From NCBI GenBank assembly GCA_963920575.1, contig OY986965.1, positions 11,794,290 through 11,858,289 of the forward strand: 64,000 bases of DNA. Direction: 5' to 3'. Every line of letters begins with the position of its first letter. The stretch's first letter is position 1. Origin of the DNA: Narthecium ossifragum (lineage: Eukaryota > Streptophyta > Magnoliopsida > Dioscoreales > Nartheciaceae). Below the pieces are notes generated by a model, which saw nothing but the letters and a program-made list of their open reading frames with translations, was not told the DNA's origin and made no database searches. This document shows, piece after piece, positions 44,627 through 55,061 of this stretch. The translations under genes and the position numbers were made by a program.

Positions 44627-44933
44627 GCATGGAAGTTGTGGAGAGAAGAAAGAATCTCAGAGCTGATTGATCCATGGTAGGGTGAGTTATGTTCATCTAC
44701 AGAAGTTACCAAATGCATAAGAGTGGGTCTTCTATGTGTACAATAATTTTTAGAAGATGCCCAGCATGTCTTTAGTAGCTCTGATGCCGATTAGTAGTAA
44801 CATGGCTCTTCCAGAACCAAAGCAGGCTGGATTTTTGGAGGGAGACTTATCCCTTATTTCAATACAAAAAATGGAGAGCACTGAGACATGCCCCAGAAAT
44901 GGTCTCACAATTACTGAACTAGGTGGGAGATAA
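44627..44933 (+). pseudogene. RLK last exon (C-terminal lobe and tail)
   Basis: A clear acceptor (TTGCAG ending at 44626) precedes AWKLWREERISELIDP, a TAG stop, then STEVTKCIRVGLLCVQ, another stop, and, after small indels, MALPEPKQAGF. The end is NGLTITELGGR followed by TAA at 44931-44933. The tail NGLTITEL(x)GR is the standard carboxyl end of S-receptor-like kinases. The lesions confirm the gene is no longer coding. Confidence 0.85.
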
Positions 44934-46428
44934 TTTGATGTGCACTTGAGTATACACTACACATTCACTTGATGATTCTGATTTCACATGTATGATTCTA
45001 CACTCTGTATTTGAAAACTTTTGATATCCCATCGGCTGTTAGCTGACATATGTTTTTTGATAACCATCTTATGTTAGTTAGCATATGTAGGTTATCATAT
45101 ATGGTTCCTAGAAGAGAAATAAAGTGCAAAATACACGTCTAATCCTAGAGCTAGCCTATCTACTCTCCGAGATCCAACTCCACCAATATTTAGCCTGCGG
45201 GGTAAGGCGGTTGTGCTCATCCGACGATTCTTCCTAACATGGTGTAAGTTGGAGACCGTGTCTTGATCGGATCCGGTTATGCGGCCAATATACACATTTT
45301 AGGCCAATAAACACCGTTTAAAGTCCAAGTGTGCCCATGGAGTTACTTCTCATTGAATATAGAGAGAATATGCCTAGCATCCTTAATGAAGGCATGTGAA
45401 ATATCCCCTTTGTCCTTGCTTACTGTTGAAAGAGTTATTTTGAACTTTAAACATATAACATTTGGACTACATTTGGACTTTAAACGGTGTTTATAGGCCT
45501 AAATATGTAATATATCATATTTTTGACCTATATATGTAACTTGGACTTTAAACATAAAATATCTGGACATTAAACGAGTGTTTATAAGCTTAAATATGTA
45601 ATATGTCAGATTTCATGTATATATATGTAATTTTGTATGTTTTTAGGTTTACATATGTAAATAACCCTTAAATAATACCAGTTTTATGCATGTATATCGA
45701 TCCATTTGCGTATGACATTAGAGAATGCTTTCTATGTTATTTTTGTATAACAAAAAATTAATATTTTAAAAATATTCCGCTGTGCTATTCTCCCATGCAT
45801 ACGCTAACAAATCGGTGCACATGCATATAATTAATATTATCTAATTAACATCAGGATAAAAGTTTAATTGAAAACTCACCTTTAGAGCCTGATGTAGTAT
45901 TCCCTTCTTGATGAACCGCACAACCTCATCCGATTGAGGCAAGGTCTCCAACTCGCACTAGTTCGGCAAGAATCGTAGGATGACCATGTTAACCGTGGGC
46001 TACAGGCTCAGGCTTGGTGTCGTATGAGGCTGCAAGCCCATGCTGCATCTCTCTTTGATTCACCCCTGTTGCTGGGCTTGGTGCCCAGGGCAGGGTGTGA
46101 GCTCCTAATCATCCCACCAGCGGCCCCCCATGTGGCGCAGCCCCTCATGTCCACCCGTCGCTTAGTGTGGGGCTTTACGCTGCTATGTGCTGCTGGCGGT
46201 TGATCTATGGGGGTCGATCGCGGTTCTATGGTAAAGGTAATATCGGCACCCCTACAATTACTTCGGAGTTTTGGTATGAGTGGTTAGCTCATGGATCCTG
46301 AACTGACACGTGATATCAGAGCAAGGTTGCAAGTTTGAATCGCATGGTAGCTGTTTAGAGGGGGGGATTGTTGGTCGTGGGTTGTAGGCCGAAGGTTGGT
46401 GCCGTATGAGGCTGCAGGCCTAGGCAGC
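44934..46428. other. Intergenic region with small foldback and repeat unit
   Basis: No gene. Inverted repeats of 31 bp lie at 45298-45328 and 45473-45503 (TTTAGGCC...AACACCGTTTAAAGTCC and its complement), and a diverged third copy is near 45540-45590. A unit at 45995-46375 is repeated from 46376 on (GTCGTATGAGGCTGCA near the start of each). An A/T-rich stretch fills 45500-45880. Confidence 0.55.
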
Positions 46429-47870
46429 TGATCGCTCGCTAACGTATGTTAAAACGTTGCAAACTCAATCAAATATTAAATTTATAATCATTATTCAATC
46501 ACTAAACTACTAAGTAGAAATAGCGATGAAGTCGGGAGTCGATCCACAAGGAAAACATTGGAAACTGAAATCAATTCTCGAAACCCTTAAACTAAGGAAA
46601 AGAATCAAATATAGAATAGAGCTATCTAAACTAACAAAGAAAAGAATAAAAGATTGATCAATTTGAATCAATGGAGTAGTTACTTATGAATTACTCAATC
46701 CACCCTAGTTTCGTTATTAGTCTTCTCTAGTCATCATCTTGTTCCCTTCTCTCAATATTATGGATCATATTGCTACAAGCTCACATGAATCCCTAAAATA
46801 AAGTTAATGTTCCCAACGGCATAACCTATCTTTGCTTGGCATAGATTGCATTTGGTCCTACGATTACTTTAAATTATACTACTCCTAATGACCTTGGCAC
46901 AACCTATCTTCGCGTAGCATAGCTTATCTCAAAAGGCAAACCACTTACTTCATGAAAACCATCACATAAATCTCTACAATCAATCACAGAAATCATGTAG
47001 GACTAAAAGTACGTCAAGGGAACTCTGTTCCTTCAACTCTATTAACAATAAAACCATATTCATGAGATCATGCATCGAGAAGTTCACAAGAATCAAACTA
47101 AAGAAAAACTAAAACTACACTAGGGTTTCATGAATAATCCTAAGTACAATAATTAACAATTCATCTTTTGGATGAACGCCATCGGCTTGGAGTTGGAAGC
47201 CGTCCCCATCAACATTCTCGCCGTCTTCTTTCTCCTTCTCCAAAGATTGTCAAAAAGATGATTATTTTCGAATCAATAACCCTTTTTATAGGAGAACTCT
47301 CGAAATTAGAGTTTGAGTTAAGTTTGACTTCAATTACAACTCGAATTTTCTGATTTAATTATGGCAGTCTTATTCCGAGCACAACTGAGTCCAATTAAGC
47401 AGGAATGTGAAACCTTGTCCAACACAAAAGTTGTAGATTAGGACGTCCTCTGTCATATCCCGAATGTTTCATAATATTTGGACTTCTAGATCATATTTGA
47501 CGAATATTCTTCTGAACGTCGATGGACCAGTTTTCCATAAGCTATATATCTTTATCTTCATCAAAATTGGTATTAATCCATCAGGAGTCTCGCACAATAT
47601 CCAACATAAAAGTTGTAGCTCTTGAAGTCTTCTACCACGTAATAAATTTCCAGAATATTTGGACTTATACAGAATTTATAAAGAATATTCTCTTGACAAG
47701 CGACGAAGCAGTCTTTATCACATAAATTCATTCTTTTAGCCGAATTTCTTGTATTTCTTCCCAAATCATGATTAAATCTGAAATCAACTAACAAAAAATT
47801 AAATACAACTACTCTAGGCCTATCAAAGGTAATTTAAGGGGTTTAATTATAAATATTTAGTGACTCATCA
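46429..47870 (-). repeat. LARD 3' LTR (minus orientation)
   Basis: Begins TGATCGCTCGCTAACG and ends TTTAGTGACTCATCA. It aligns end to end with 51903-53345 with scattered substitutions (a few per cent by eye). Confidence 0.9.
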
Positions 47871-50417
47871 TACCCCCGAACTTATACTTTGCTAGTCCTC
47901 GAGTAAAGAAAAAATAAAAAGAAAGCAATAAATCAAACTAGCCACTTTCGTAGGTCTCACGATTGCACTTAGCATGTGCAACAAGCCTTTAAACCCCTGG
48001 GTTACCCCAGTGGAGGAGTTATAGTCTCCCGAGGGTTTTCAGGTACGACACCCACAAACATCTATACATTCCATTGAATATATCATTAGAAATCAATTAT
48101 AATATTCATAAACTCTAATGCATGAAATAGAAGTAATATCCATAAATATACCCTTCAACTCATAGTCTCATAAAAAACATAGTAAATCAAAACATGTGAT
48201 AACATATTTTCAACACTTCAACATATTTAATCATGATTAAAAATAACTTTAACACTCCTATGTGTGAATGGGGTTCCACATGCTTCAGAGTATCAATCAT
48301 ATCTAAACACTTCAACTATTCAAGATCACAATCATAGCCAACACATATCTTCCACTTATCTCATAGCAATCTCAGCTCTTTTTTTCATTTTTCATTTTTT
48401 CTGTAGGAATTTCAACTGTTTTACGTGAACAACACACCTTGTTAGGCACATTGTCCGGTTACTAAGTATGAAACCCTTATTGCTTTTTAGGAATTTCAAC
48501 TGTTTTACGTGAACACCACGCTGGTTAGACACACTGCCCGGTTACTAAGTTGAAAATCCTTTTGTTTTCATATAAAGCTCTTTTTTTTCAACTGCATACT
48601 TTCATGTAACATAGCATAAGATCATAAATCTATCATAGTATCACGCTTAGAATCTAATCTTAACTCATTAACATGTGGAAGTGAACATGTGCATTAGGAT
48701 ATGTCAATTTATCCTTAAATCATGGTAAAAGTGTTAAAGTATAGAAATAATATTATACATAGCAAAAATTTACTATTTCTTATATGACATAAAAATCTCA
48801 GAATAATTTAGAAGATAAATTTCTAAAACAAGCATCTTTGTCAAATCATATTAAATCGTTCTTTTGACATAATTCAAAGGATGTATAATATTTGGTTACC
48901 ATAAAAAAAATATGAGCATGAAATTTATGAATGTTACCCCCAAGTTAAATGTAATTGTCCCCAATTACACTAAGTCATAAAAATAAATCAAGAAGTAAAG
49001 GGTAGAGATAACCATAATGAATGCTCGAAAAAAATCGATTTCTCTCTCTTCCAATTTTACGTTTAGGCACCGCCATCCTTGAATGAATACTTCCTTACCC
49101 ACCATAACCTGTCACAGAAATATATACATTTCCAAAAAGATAAAATATAACAAATAAAAGTCCAAAAATGTATTAGAATCATAGAAAATTTCGGTAGAGT
49201 TTTCTTTGTATTTTCATGATAAATTGATCTGTATAAACATTCACCACACAAAAATATACATGTACAAATAAATAGTAAAGGAGATAATACATCAAAAATA
49301 ATGTTCTAGACATCACAGATAAGGAAATAAAGGACAAAATATCCAAGCAGGGCAAACATCAGTTATCATTCGCATAAAACATCATCACACACACGGCGGC
49401 CGTCCGCGGCGAGATCAGAAACGAAATCGGTGAAAATAAGGAGAATTTAACATCGAATGTTGCTCTAGGACGTCCAGAAGATCAAAGAATGCTCAACATG
49501 GTCCTGATTGAAGATCTATACCGTCCGATCAAAAATCAGATCACTGTGGCACCTGGGTCATGTTCAGCAACAATCGGACGGCTGAAACTCGCCGGCGATG
49601 GATCAACGACAAAACATCGTCGCGCGGAGGACGGGAACAGTACAGGAAGAATCGTGGGAGATCTGGGAAGCTACCTATGGGGTTTGATCGATGAATCGCG
49701 GCTTCCGGGTGGGAGATTAGAGGTGGCCGACGCGGTTAAGGCTGATGGTCGGAGATTGATTCCGGCGATCCAGACATCAACAGAGGTAAGTAATGGTGGA
49801 GGAAGGTTTGTGGATGTGTGGGGAACTATCCAATGGTGGCAGATGGACGAATTGAGCTTCCAGCCGGCGGATTGAAGGTGGTCGGATAGGTGGTTTCGTC
49901 GGAGCTTGAAGCCGATGATCCCGGCGGCATGGAAAGGATTTGATGGTGGCGGAAGCTTCGTGGTGACCGGAGGAAGGTTCTGGAGGTATTCATGGGTGAT
50001 GGGAGGCACGGGATGAGGGGATTGGAGACGGCCGGCGGAAGCGCGGGAGCTCACCGGCGTCAGAGGAGGAGAAATTGTGGGAATAGGAGGCCATGAGGAG
50101 GTAGAGGAGCGGATGGCGGTGATGTAGGTGGTGGTTTGGAGGGACGGGGATGGCTGGAGAGGTGGCTACGGGCGGTGATGGGTAACGGCTCGAGGACGAG
50201 CCGAAGAAGCCGATCGAGCCGGGACGACGAGGAACAGTGGGGGAGGAGAGAGAAACTCCAGCGGAAAATAAGGAAAAATGGAAAAAATTGGGAAAATCAT
50301 GGAAAAATCCTAAAAACTCAAGAAAAATCCTAAAAATTAAAAAAAATTCTAAAAAGCTAAGGAAAAATCCTAAAAACTGGGTTACCTTCCAGAAAATGTG
50401 TAAGTTTATGTCTTTCG
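47871..50417. other. LARD interior without recognisable gene
   Basis: Non-coding filler. An 84-bp direct repeat (GGAATTTCAACTGTTTTACG at 48405 and 48489) lies near the purine-tract side. A GC-rich block at 49390-50240 looks unlike its AT-rich neighbours and carries ORFs on both strands without motifs. An A-rich simple repeat (AAAAATCCTAAAAACT-like) fills 50270-50385. Confidence 0.55.
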
Positions 50418-51614
50418 CTAGACGCTCCCGAAACAAGATTTAGGAGGCCAATGGTTCCATGTGAAGAAATATATGACCCGAATCATGGTGAAGGTATGCC
50501 GACATGCTTCATCAAGACAAATAGGAATACACATAGCGAATAAAGTGTGCATAGGATGAGAAGATTTGAGACGATTTTTGATGAAGGGACGATAGAAATT
50601 AACATGGTCTTCACTCATGTTACGTTTCTCCACCTCACAACGTTCAACTAATATGGATAGTGCAGAATGTAGAGGCGCAATTTGAGGTTTCTGACAAGGA
50701 ATCTCACTAAAGAGCTTAATCTCATTACCATCAATGCAAATAGGCACTATATCGTCATTCAACACATCATGTAAAACTGGCAATTCATCACAACAATTCT
50801 CATCATCACTAAAAAAATTAGCTTCTAAAGCATGATCAAAATACATATAAGGTCCAGTTTCATTAGGTATGCATTCAGGAATATTATTTTCAGGGGCCGG
50901 CAAAATATTGTCAATAGTTGTATAATTCGGAAAAGTATTAGAACACATCTCAAAATTGCACGCATCATTCTCATTAGAAACATAAGTTGCACCAACATTG
51001 TCATCACAAACAGCTGGAACGGAATTATTTGCATAGTCCTCATTCTCATAATATGAATCAACCATGTGGGCTAGTTGTTCTAGTTGTGTTTCTATTTTGG
51101 ATATAGATTGAGCATTCGAATTAACATCATTTCTTATCAAAGCAATTTCGCTCCTAAGCTCAGTCTTAAGCTCAACCATGTTTGCATTCATGTTATTTAT
51201 ACTAGCATTGATGGTAGCATTGATGTTAGCTAGTGTACTTATAATTGTGTCAAAAGTTGAGTGAGAGGGTGCTTGTAAAGGATATTGCAGCTCAAAACAA
51301 GGTTTAAAATTTTGGGCCGGTGATTCTATACTCCATGATCGAACGTTAGGAGGTTGATAACCTTCGAATTGCCAATTAGGGTTTGTATGATTTCTAAAAT
51401 TCGAATTATAAGGATATGAATGTGAATTATATGACGGTTTTGAGAAACCATATATGTCATTATTGTAAGCAGGTGTATATGTCGAGGGCGTGCGATAATC
51501 CCACGATATATCACCCGGTGGCATATAATATTCGGCTATGTATGCAAGATCATATATCAGAAAGAGAAAAAGAAAACAGAAGATTCGGAGGAGAGGACAA
51601 AATCTGGAAAACAA
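50418..51614 (-). CDS. LARD gag-like protein
   Basis: A 398-codon open frame with no internal stop. The first 25 residues are hydrophobic (FCFLFLFLIYDLAYIA) and may come from a false upstream Met; MPPGDISWDYR at residue 31 is another candidate start. A Tyr/Asn/Pro-rich stretch follows, then a coiled-coil-like segment (ELKTELRSEIALIRND, SISKIETQLEQLAHMV) that resembles the SIAKLETQIGQLA phrase of Athila gag. The carboxyl half is acidic and Asn-rich, with ILPAPENNIPECIPNETG. No zinc knuckle or enzyme domain is visible. It is probably the relic of the gag carboxyl half. Confidence 0.55.
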   Translation of the reverse strand: MFSRFCPLLRIFCFLFLFLIYDLAYIAEYYMPPGDISWDYRTPSTYTPAYNNDIYGFSKPSYNSHSYPYNSNFRNHTNPNWQFEGYQPPNVRSWSIESPAQNFKPCFELQYPLQAPSHSTFDTIISTLANINATINASINNMNANMVELKTELRSEIALIRNDVNSNAQSISKIETQLEQLAHMVDSYYENEDYANNSVPAVCDDNVGATYVSNENDACNFEMCSNTFPNYTTIDNILPAPENNIPECIPNETGPYMYFDHALEANFFSDDENCCDELPVLHDVLNDDIVPICIDGNEIKLFSEIPCQKPQIAPLHSALSILVERCEVEKRNMSEDHVNFYRPFIKNRLKSSHPMHTLFAMCIPICLDEACRHTFTMIRVIYFFTWNHWPPKSCFGSV

Positions 51615-51902
51615 CGATTGAAACGAAAAATTTTGAATTTAGGAAACTTACCTGACTGCGCAGTTCCGATCGGTCGGTTTGGGGTCCGACCGATCGCTCC
51701 AGGCCGCGTGTGAGATGCTTTCTTCAAGAAAAATCCGTTCCAATGCTGATAAAATTTCAGAAATTTGTCAGAAAAATCCTCGAAAGTGTAAAATAAAGAA
51801 AGAGAAAATTAAGAAAGATAAAAACTTAACTAAGCAAAGAAATCTAGTTAAGAGAAAATCAATTAGTTAACCGTCGAAATCCCCAGTAACGGTGCCAAAA
51901 AT
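51615..51902 (-). other. LARD leader region with GATCGGTCGG inverted pair
   Basis: Between the primer-binding site and the gag-like ORF. It contains the inverted pair GATCGGTCGG and CCGACCGATC separated by 8 bases at 51669-51696. Confidence 0.6.
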
Positions 51903-53345
51903 TGATCGCTCACAAACATGTCATTAAAACATTGCAAACTCAATCAAATATCAAATTTATAATTCTTATTCAATCACTAAACTATTAAGTAGAAATAGCG
52001 GTGAAGTCGGGAGTCGATCCACAAGGAAAACGTTGGAAACTGAAATCAATTCTCAAAACCCTAAAGCTAAGGAAAATAATCAAAGATAGAATAGAGTTAT
52101 CTAAACTAATAAAGAAAAGAAATAAAAGATTGATCAATTTGAATCAATGGAGTAGTTACTTATGAATTACTCAATCCGTCTTAGTTTCGTTATTAGTCTT
52201 CTCTAGTTATCATCTTGTTCTCTTCTCTCAACATTATGGATCATATGGCTACAAGCTCACATGAATCCCTAAAATAAAGTTAATGTTCCCAACGGCATAA
52301 CCTATCTTTGCTTGACATAGATTGTCTTTGGTCCTACGATTACTTTAAATTATACTACTCCTAATGACCTTGGCACAACCTATCTTCGCGTAGCATAGCT
52401 TATCTCAAAGGCAAACCAATAACTTCATGAAAATCATCTCATAAATCTCTACAATCAATCACAGAAATCATGTGGGACTGAAAGTACGTCAAGGGATCTC
52501 TGTTCCTTCAACTCTATTAACAATAAAACCATATTCATGAGATCATGCATCGAGAAGTTCACAAGAATCAAACTAAAGAAAAACCAAAACTACACTAGGG
52601 TTTCATGAATAATCCTAAGTACAGTAATTTACAACTCATTTTTTGGATGAACGCCATCAGCTTGGAGTTGGAAGCTGTCACCATCCGCATCCTCACCGTC
52701 TTCTTTCTCCTTCTCCAAAGATTGTCAAAAAGATGATTATTTTCGGATCAATAACCCTATTTATAGGAGAACTCCCGAAATTAGAGTTTGAGTTGAGTTT
52801 GACTTCAATTACAACTCGGATTTCCTAATTTAATTCTGGCAGTCTTATTTCGAGCGCAACTGAGTCCAATCAAGCCGGAATGTGAAACCTTGTCCAACAC
52901 AAAAGTTGTAGATTAGGATGTCCTCTGTCATATCCCGAATATTTCATAATATTTGGACTTATAGATAATATTTGACGAATATGCTTCTGAACATCGACGG
53001 ACCAGTTTTCCAGCAGCTATATATCTTTATCTTTTTCAAAACTGGTATTAATCCATCAGGAGTCTCGCACAATGTCCAACATGAAAGTTGTAGCTCTTGA
53101 AGTATTCTACCACATACTAAATGTCCAGAATATTTAGACTTATATAGAATTTATAGAGAATATTCTCCTGACAGACGACGAAGCAGTCTTTATCACATAA
53201 ATTTATCCTTTTAGCCGAATTTTTTGTATTTCTTCCCAAATCATGATTAAATCTGAAATAAACTAACAAAAAATTAAATACAACTACTCTAGGCCTAACA
53301 AAGGTAATTTAAGGGATTTAATTATGAATATTTAGTGACTCATCA
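51903..53345 (-). repeat. LARD 5' LTR (minus orientation)
   Basis: Begins TGATCGCTCACAAAC and ends TTTAGTGACTCATCA. The primer-binding site lies immediately to its left (51880-51897, complement of TGGCACCGTTACTGGGG). Confidence 0.9.
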
Positions 53346-53350
53346 GCAGC

Positions 53351-54944
53351 ATCTCCCTTTCCATTCGCCCTTGTTGCTGGGCTGAGTGCCCAGGGTAGGG
53401 TGTGGGCTCCTGGCCATCCCACCTGCGGCGCCTATGGGGCGTAGCCCCTCATGTCCATCAGCCATTACCCTGGGCTCCTGGTTGTCCCACCTGCGGCGCC
53501 CATGGGGCGTAGCCCCTCATATCCACCCGCCGTTTAGTATGGGGTTATGCGCTGCTATGTGGCGCTAATAGTCGACCGCGACTCTATGGTAAAGGTAATA
53601 TGGATGCAACTCGTGGATCCTGAACTGATAGAACACGATCTACGACTAACCTCTTTGTTGCAAAATTTAGCCGAAGTTAAGCAGCAGAATTAATGGCTTA
53701 CAAATCGATCTACCGCTAGCCTCGCAGGCCAAATATTTGCACTCCATTTCTCTTCCAGCAAAGAGAAGGAACCAACCTTCCATCTATCCTTTATCAACAT
53801 TTTAAGAGGCAGCGGAAAGAGAATAAATCTTAATCCGATCGGAGGGAGTTCGTTTAATCCATTATCCAATGATGGAGAAATGAAAAACATGAACATAACT
53901 GAAGAACGAACATGGACAAATAAAAATGTACCATGTGGCACGAGTCCACACTAGCCTAGATATATAAACAATCGTCTCTAATCTATTTATATAAGACAGG
54001 GTTTTACTTACATCGGATGGTCTATAAGAGTTTAGAAGATTTATATCTGGTGTTATAGAATCACCCCTATCACACGAACTTAGTTATTTCTAAAAATAAC
54101 TGAATTCATTCGTATATGAAGAGTTGGGTGTGATGGGGGTGGTTACGGAAGAGAGATAATGAGAGAGGTGGGTGTGATTGGCAAACTGTGCAATTTGCAC
54201 GGGGATCCGCTAGTGGATATATATGAAAGCCGATTCAAAAGATCTCAACAACCATATACGATAATCTACATCAACGTTTGTTTCGCGGGACATGATATGG
54301 GTGGATATAATCTCCCGGGAGATTGTATCTCGGGACATATTCTCCCGAGAGATGATGTGAGGGGTTAAACTCTTCTGTCATGTTTGGTAAGACAAATGAT
54401 AAGATGGGAGAAGATTTAATCAAATATTTAAAGTTTTTATTTTTTAATCCAATGGATCTTATCTCATGGGATTACATATCCTACCTTCCCCATGGGATTA
54501 TTTTATCCCATGTACAAAGGATATTGACTCCCAATGTGATTATTTATCCCACGTCTAAAATCACACCAAACATGAGATAAGGTGGGGTCCACGGGATTAC
54601 TAATCCTATGTCACCTATAATACTACGAAACAAATGAGCCCTAAGTTGTTGGGAGAGAATTAACTTAATTACTCAAACTATGTCCTAGCTAAAATGTCTC
54701 CTCGTGTGTGTGAGATCGAATGATTATGTGATAAAAGATGATGAATGTATCCGGTAATCCGATGCACGCGCCCAACCAAAGGGCTCCTAAATTCTGACAT
54801 AAATCCGGGTCGAGCTCCGAACCCGAATCATGCTGTCCCCAGAGTCCGACTCGACCCATTTGCACGTGGAAATGCCAGTCATCGCGTGCCACATCAGCAG
54901 TCTGACCTCACTCCACTAGCTAAGCATCAAACACATGGCACCAT
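53351..54944. other. Intergenic region: repeat remainder, foldback, probable MITE
   Basis: To about 53640 lies the rest of the 381-bp tandem unit split by the LARD. Inside it a 68-bp sub-repeat (GGGCTCCTGG at 53403 and 53471) occurs. Near 54064-54145 short inverted ATCACCCCTATCACAC and GTGTGATGGGGGTGGT face each other. A probable MITE spans 54379-54574. No gene is supported. Confidence 0.5.
54379..54574. mobile_element. Probable MITE, 196 bp
   Basis: It opens CATGTTTGGT and closes ACCAAACATG, a 10-bp perfect terminal inverted repeat. The AT-rich interior repeats ATGGGATTA/TAATCCCATG-type words in both orientations. No coding capacity. The target-site duplication is not clear, so the superfamily is unassigned. 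Confidence 0.5.
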
Positions 54945-54963
54945 CCAATCATCACACGCCACG
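54945..54963 (+). promoter_or_regulatory. ER stress response element (ERSE, CCAAT-N9-CCACG)
   Basis: CCAAT (54945-54949), nine bases, then CCACG (54959-54963): an exact match to the ERSE consensus bound by NF-Y with bZIP factors of the unfolded protein response. It lies about 100 bp upstream of the ALG7 start codon. A degenerate second copy, CCAGT-N9-CCACA, is at 54875-54893, and a G-box core CACGTG is at 54863-54868. Regulation by ER stress is inferred from the motif and the gene's role. Confidence 0.65.
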
Positions 54964-54991
54964 TCTGTCATAAAACCACCCATAAAAAAAG

Positions 54992-54999
54992 TTATAATA
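54992..54999 (+). promoter_or_regulatory. Possible TATA box of ALG7
   Basis: TTATAATA within AGTTATAATAGACATG, 63 bp upstream of the ATG. This would place the transcript start near 55025 and give a leader of about 35-40 bases. An A-rich CATAAAAAAAG just upstream is an alternative. Confidence 0.4.
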
Positions 55000-55061
55000 G
55001 ACATGTATTAGTCACCAGACCAGATTCGAGAGCTCGGTCTCCCCCCGCCCCAACTTTAGCT

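Larger units (their letters stand above)
1722..44933 (+). pseudogene. G-type lectin S-receptor-like Ser/Thr kinase relic, exploded by nested transposons
   Basis: Five islands of one receptor-like kinase lie in order on the + strand: the juxtamembrane and glycine-loop exon, the VAIK-region exon, the catalytic-loop to APE exon, and the C-terminal exon ending in the typical ITELGGR tail. The family (S-locus lectin/SRK-like kinases) is membrane-anchored and signals from extracellular cues. The lectin and transmembrane exon would lie left of the window. The relic is dead: in-frame stops occur in the later exons, the DFG motif reads NFG, LTR elements split two coding stretches, and about 32 kb of repeats separates exons 2 and 3. 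The order and strand of the pieces argue for one locus and not for scattered fragments. A cysteine-rich RLK is possible, but the C-terminal tail favours the S-receptor type. Confidence 0.85.
46429..53345 (-). mobile_element. Non-autonomous LTR retrotransposon (LARD-like), minus orientation
   Basis: Two LTRs (46429-47870, 1442 bp; 51903-53345, 1443 bp) begin TGATCGCTC and end TGACTCATCA in window orientation. A perfect target-site duplication, GCAGC, lies at 46424-46428 and 53346-53350. On the minus strand a primer-binding site TTGGCACCGTTACTGGGG (near 51897-51880) follows the right LTR, and a purine tract (GTTCGGGGGTA near 47881-47871) precedes the left LTR, so transcription runs leftwards. 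The 4-kb interior has a gag-like ORF but no protease, reverse transcriptase or integrase. It would depend on an Athila-like partner for mobility. Confidence 0.9.

Noticed and set aside
49489..50054. 128- and 127-codon ORFs on opposite strands
   Set aside because: Overlapping GC-driven frames in the LARD interior with no recognisable domain.
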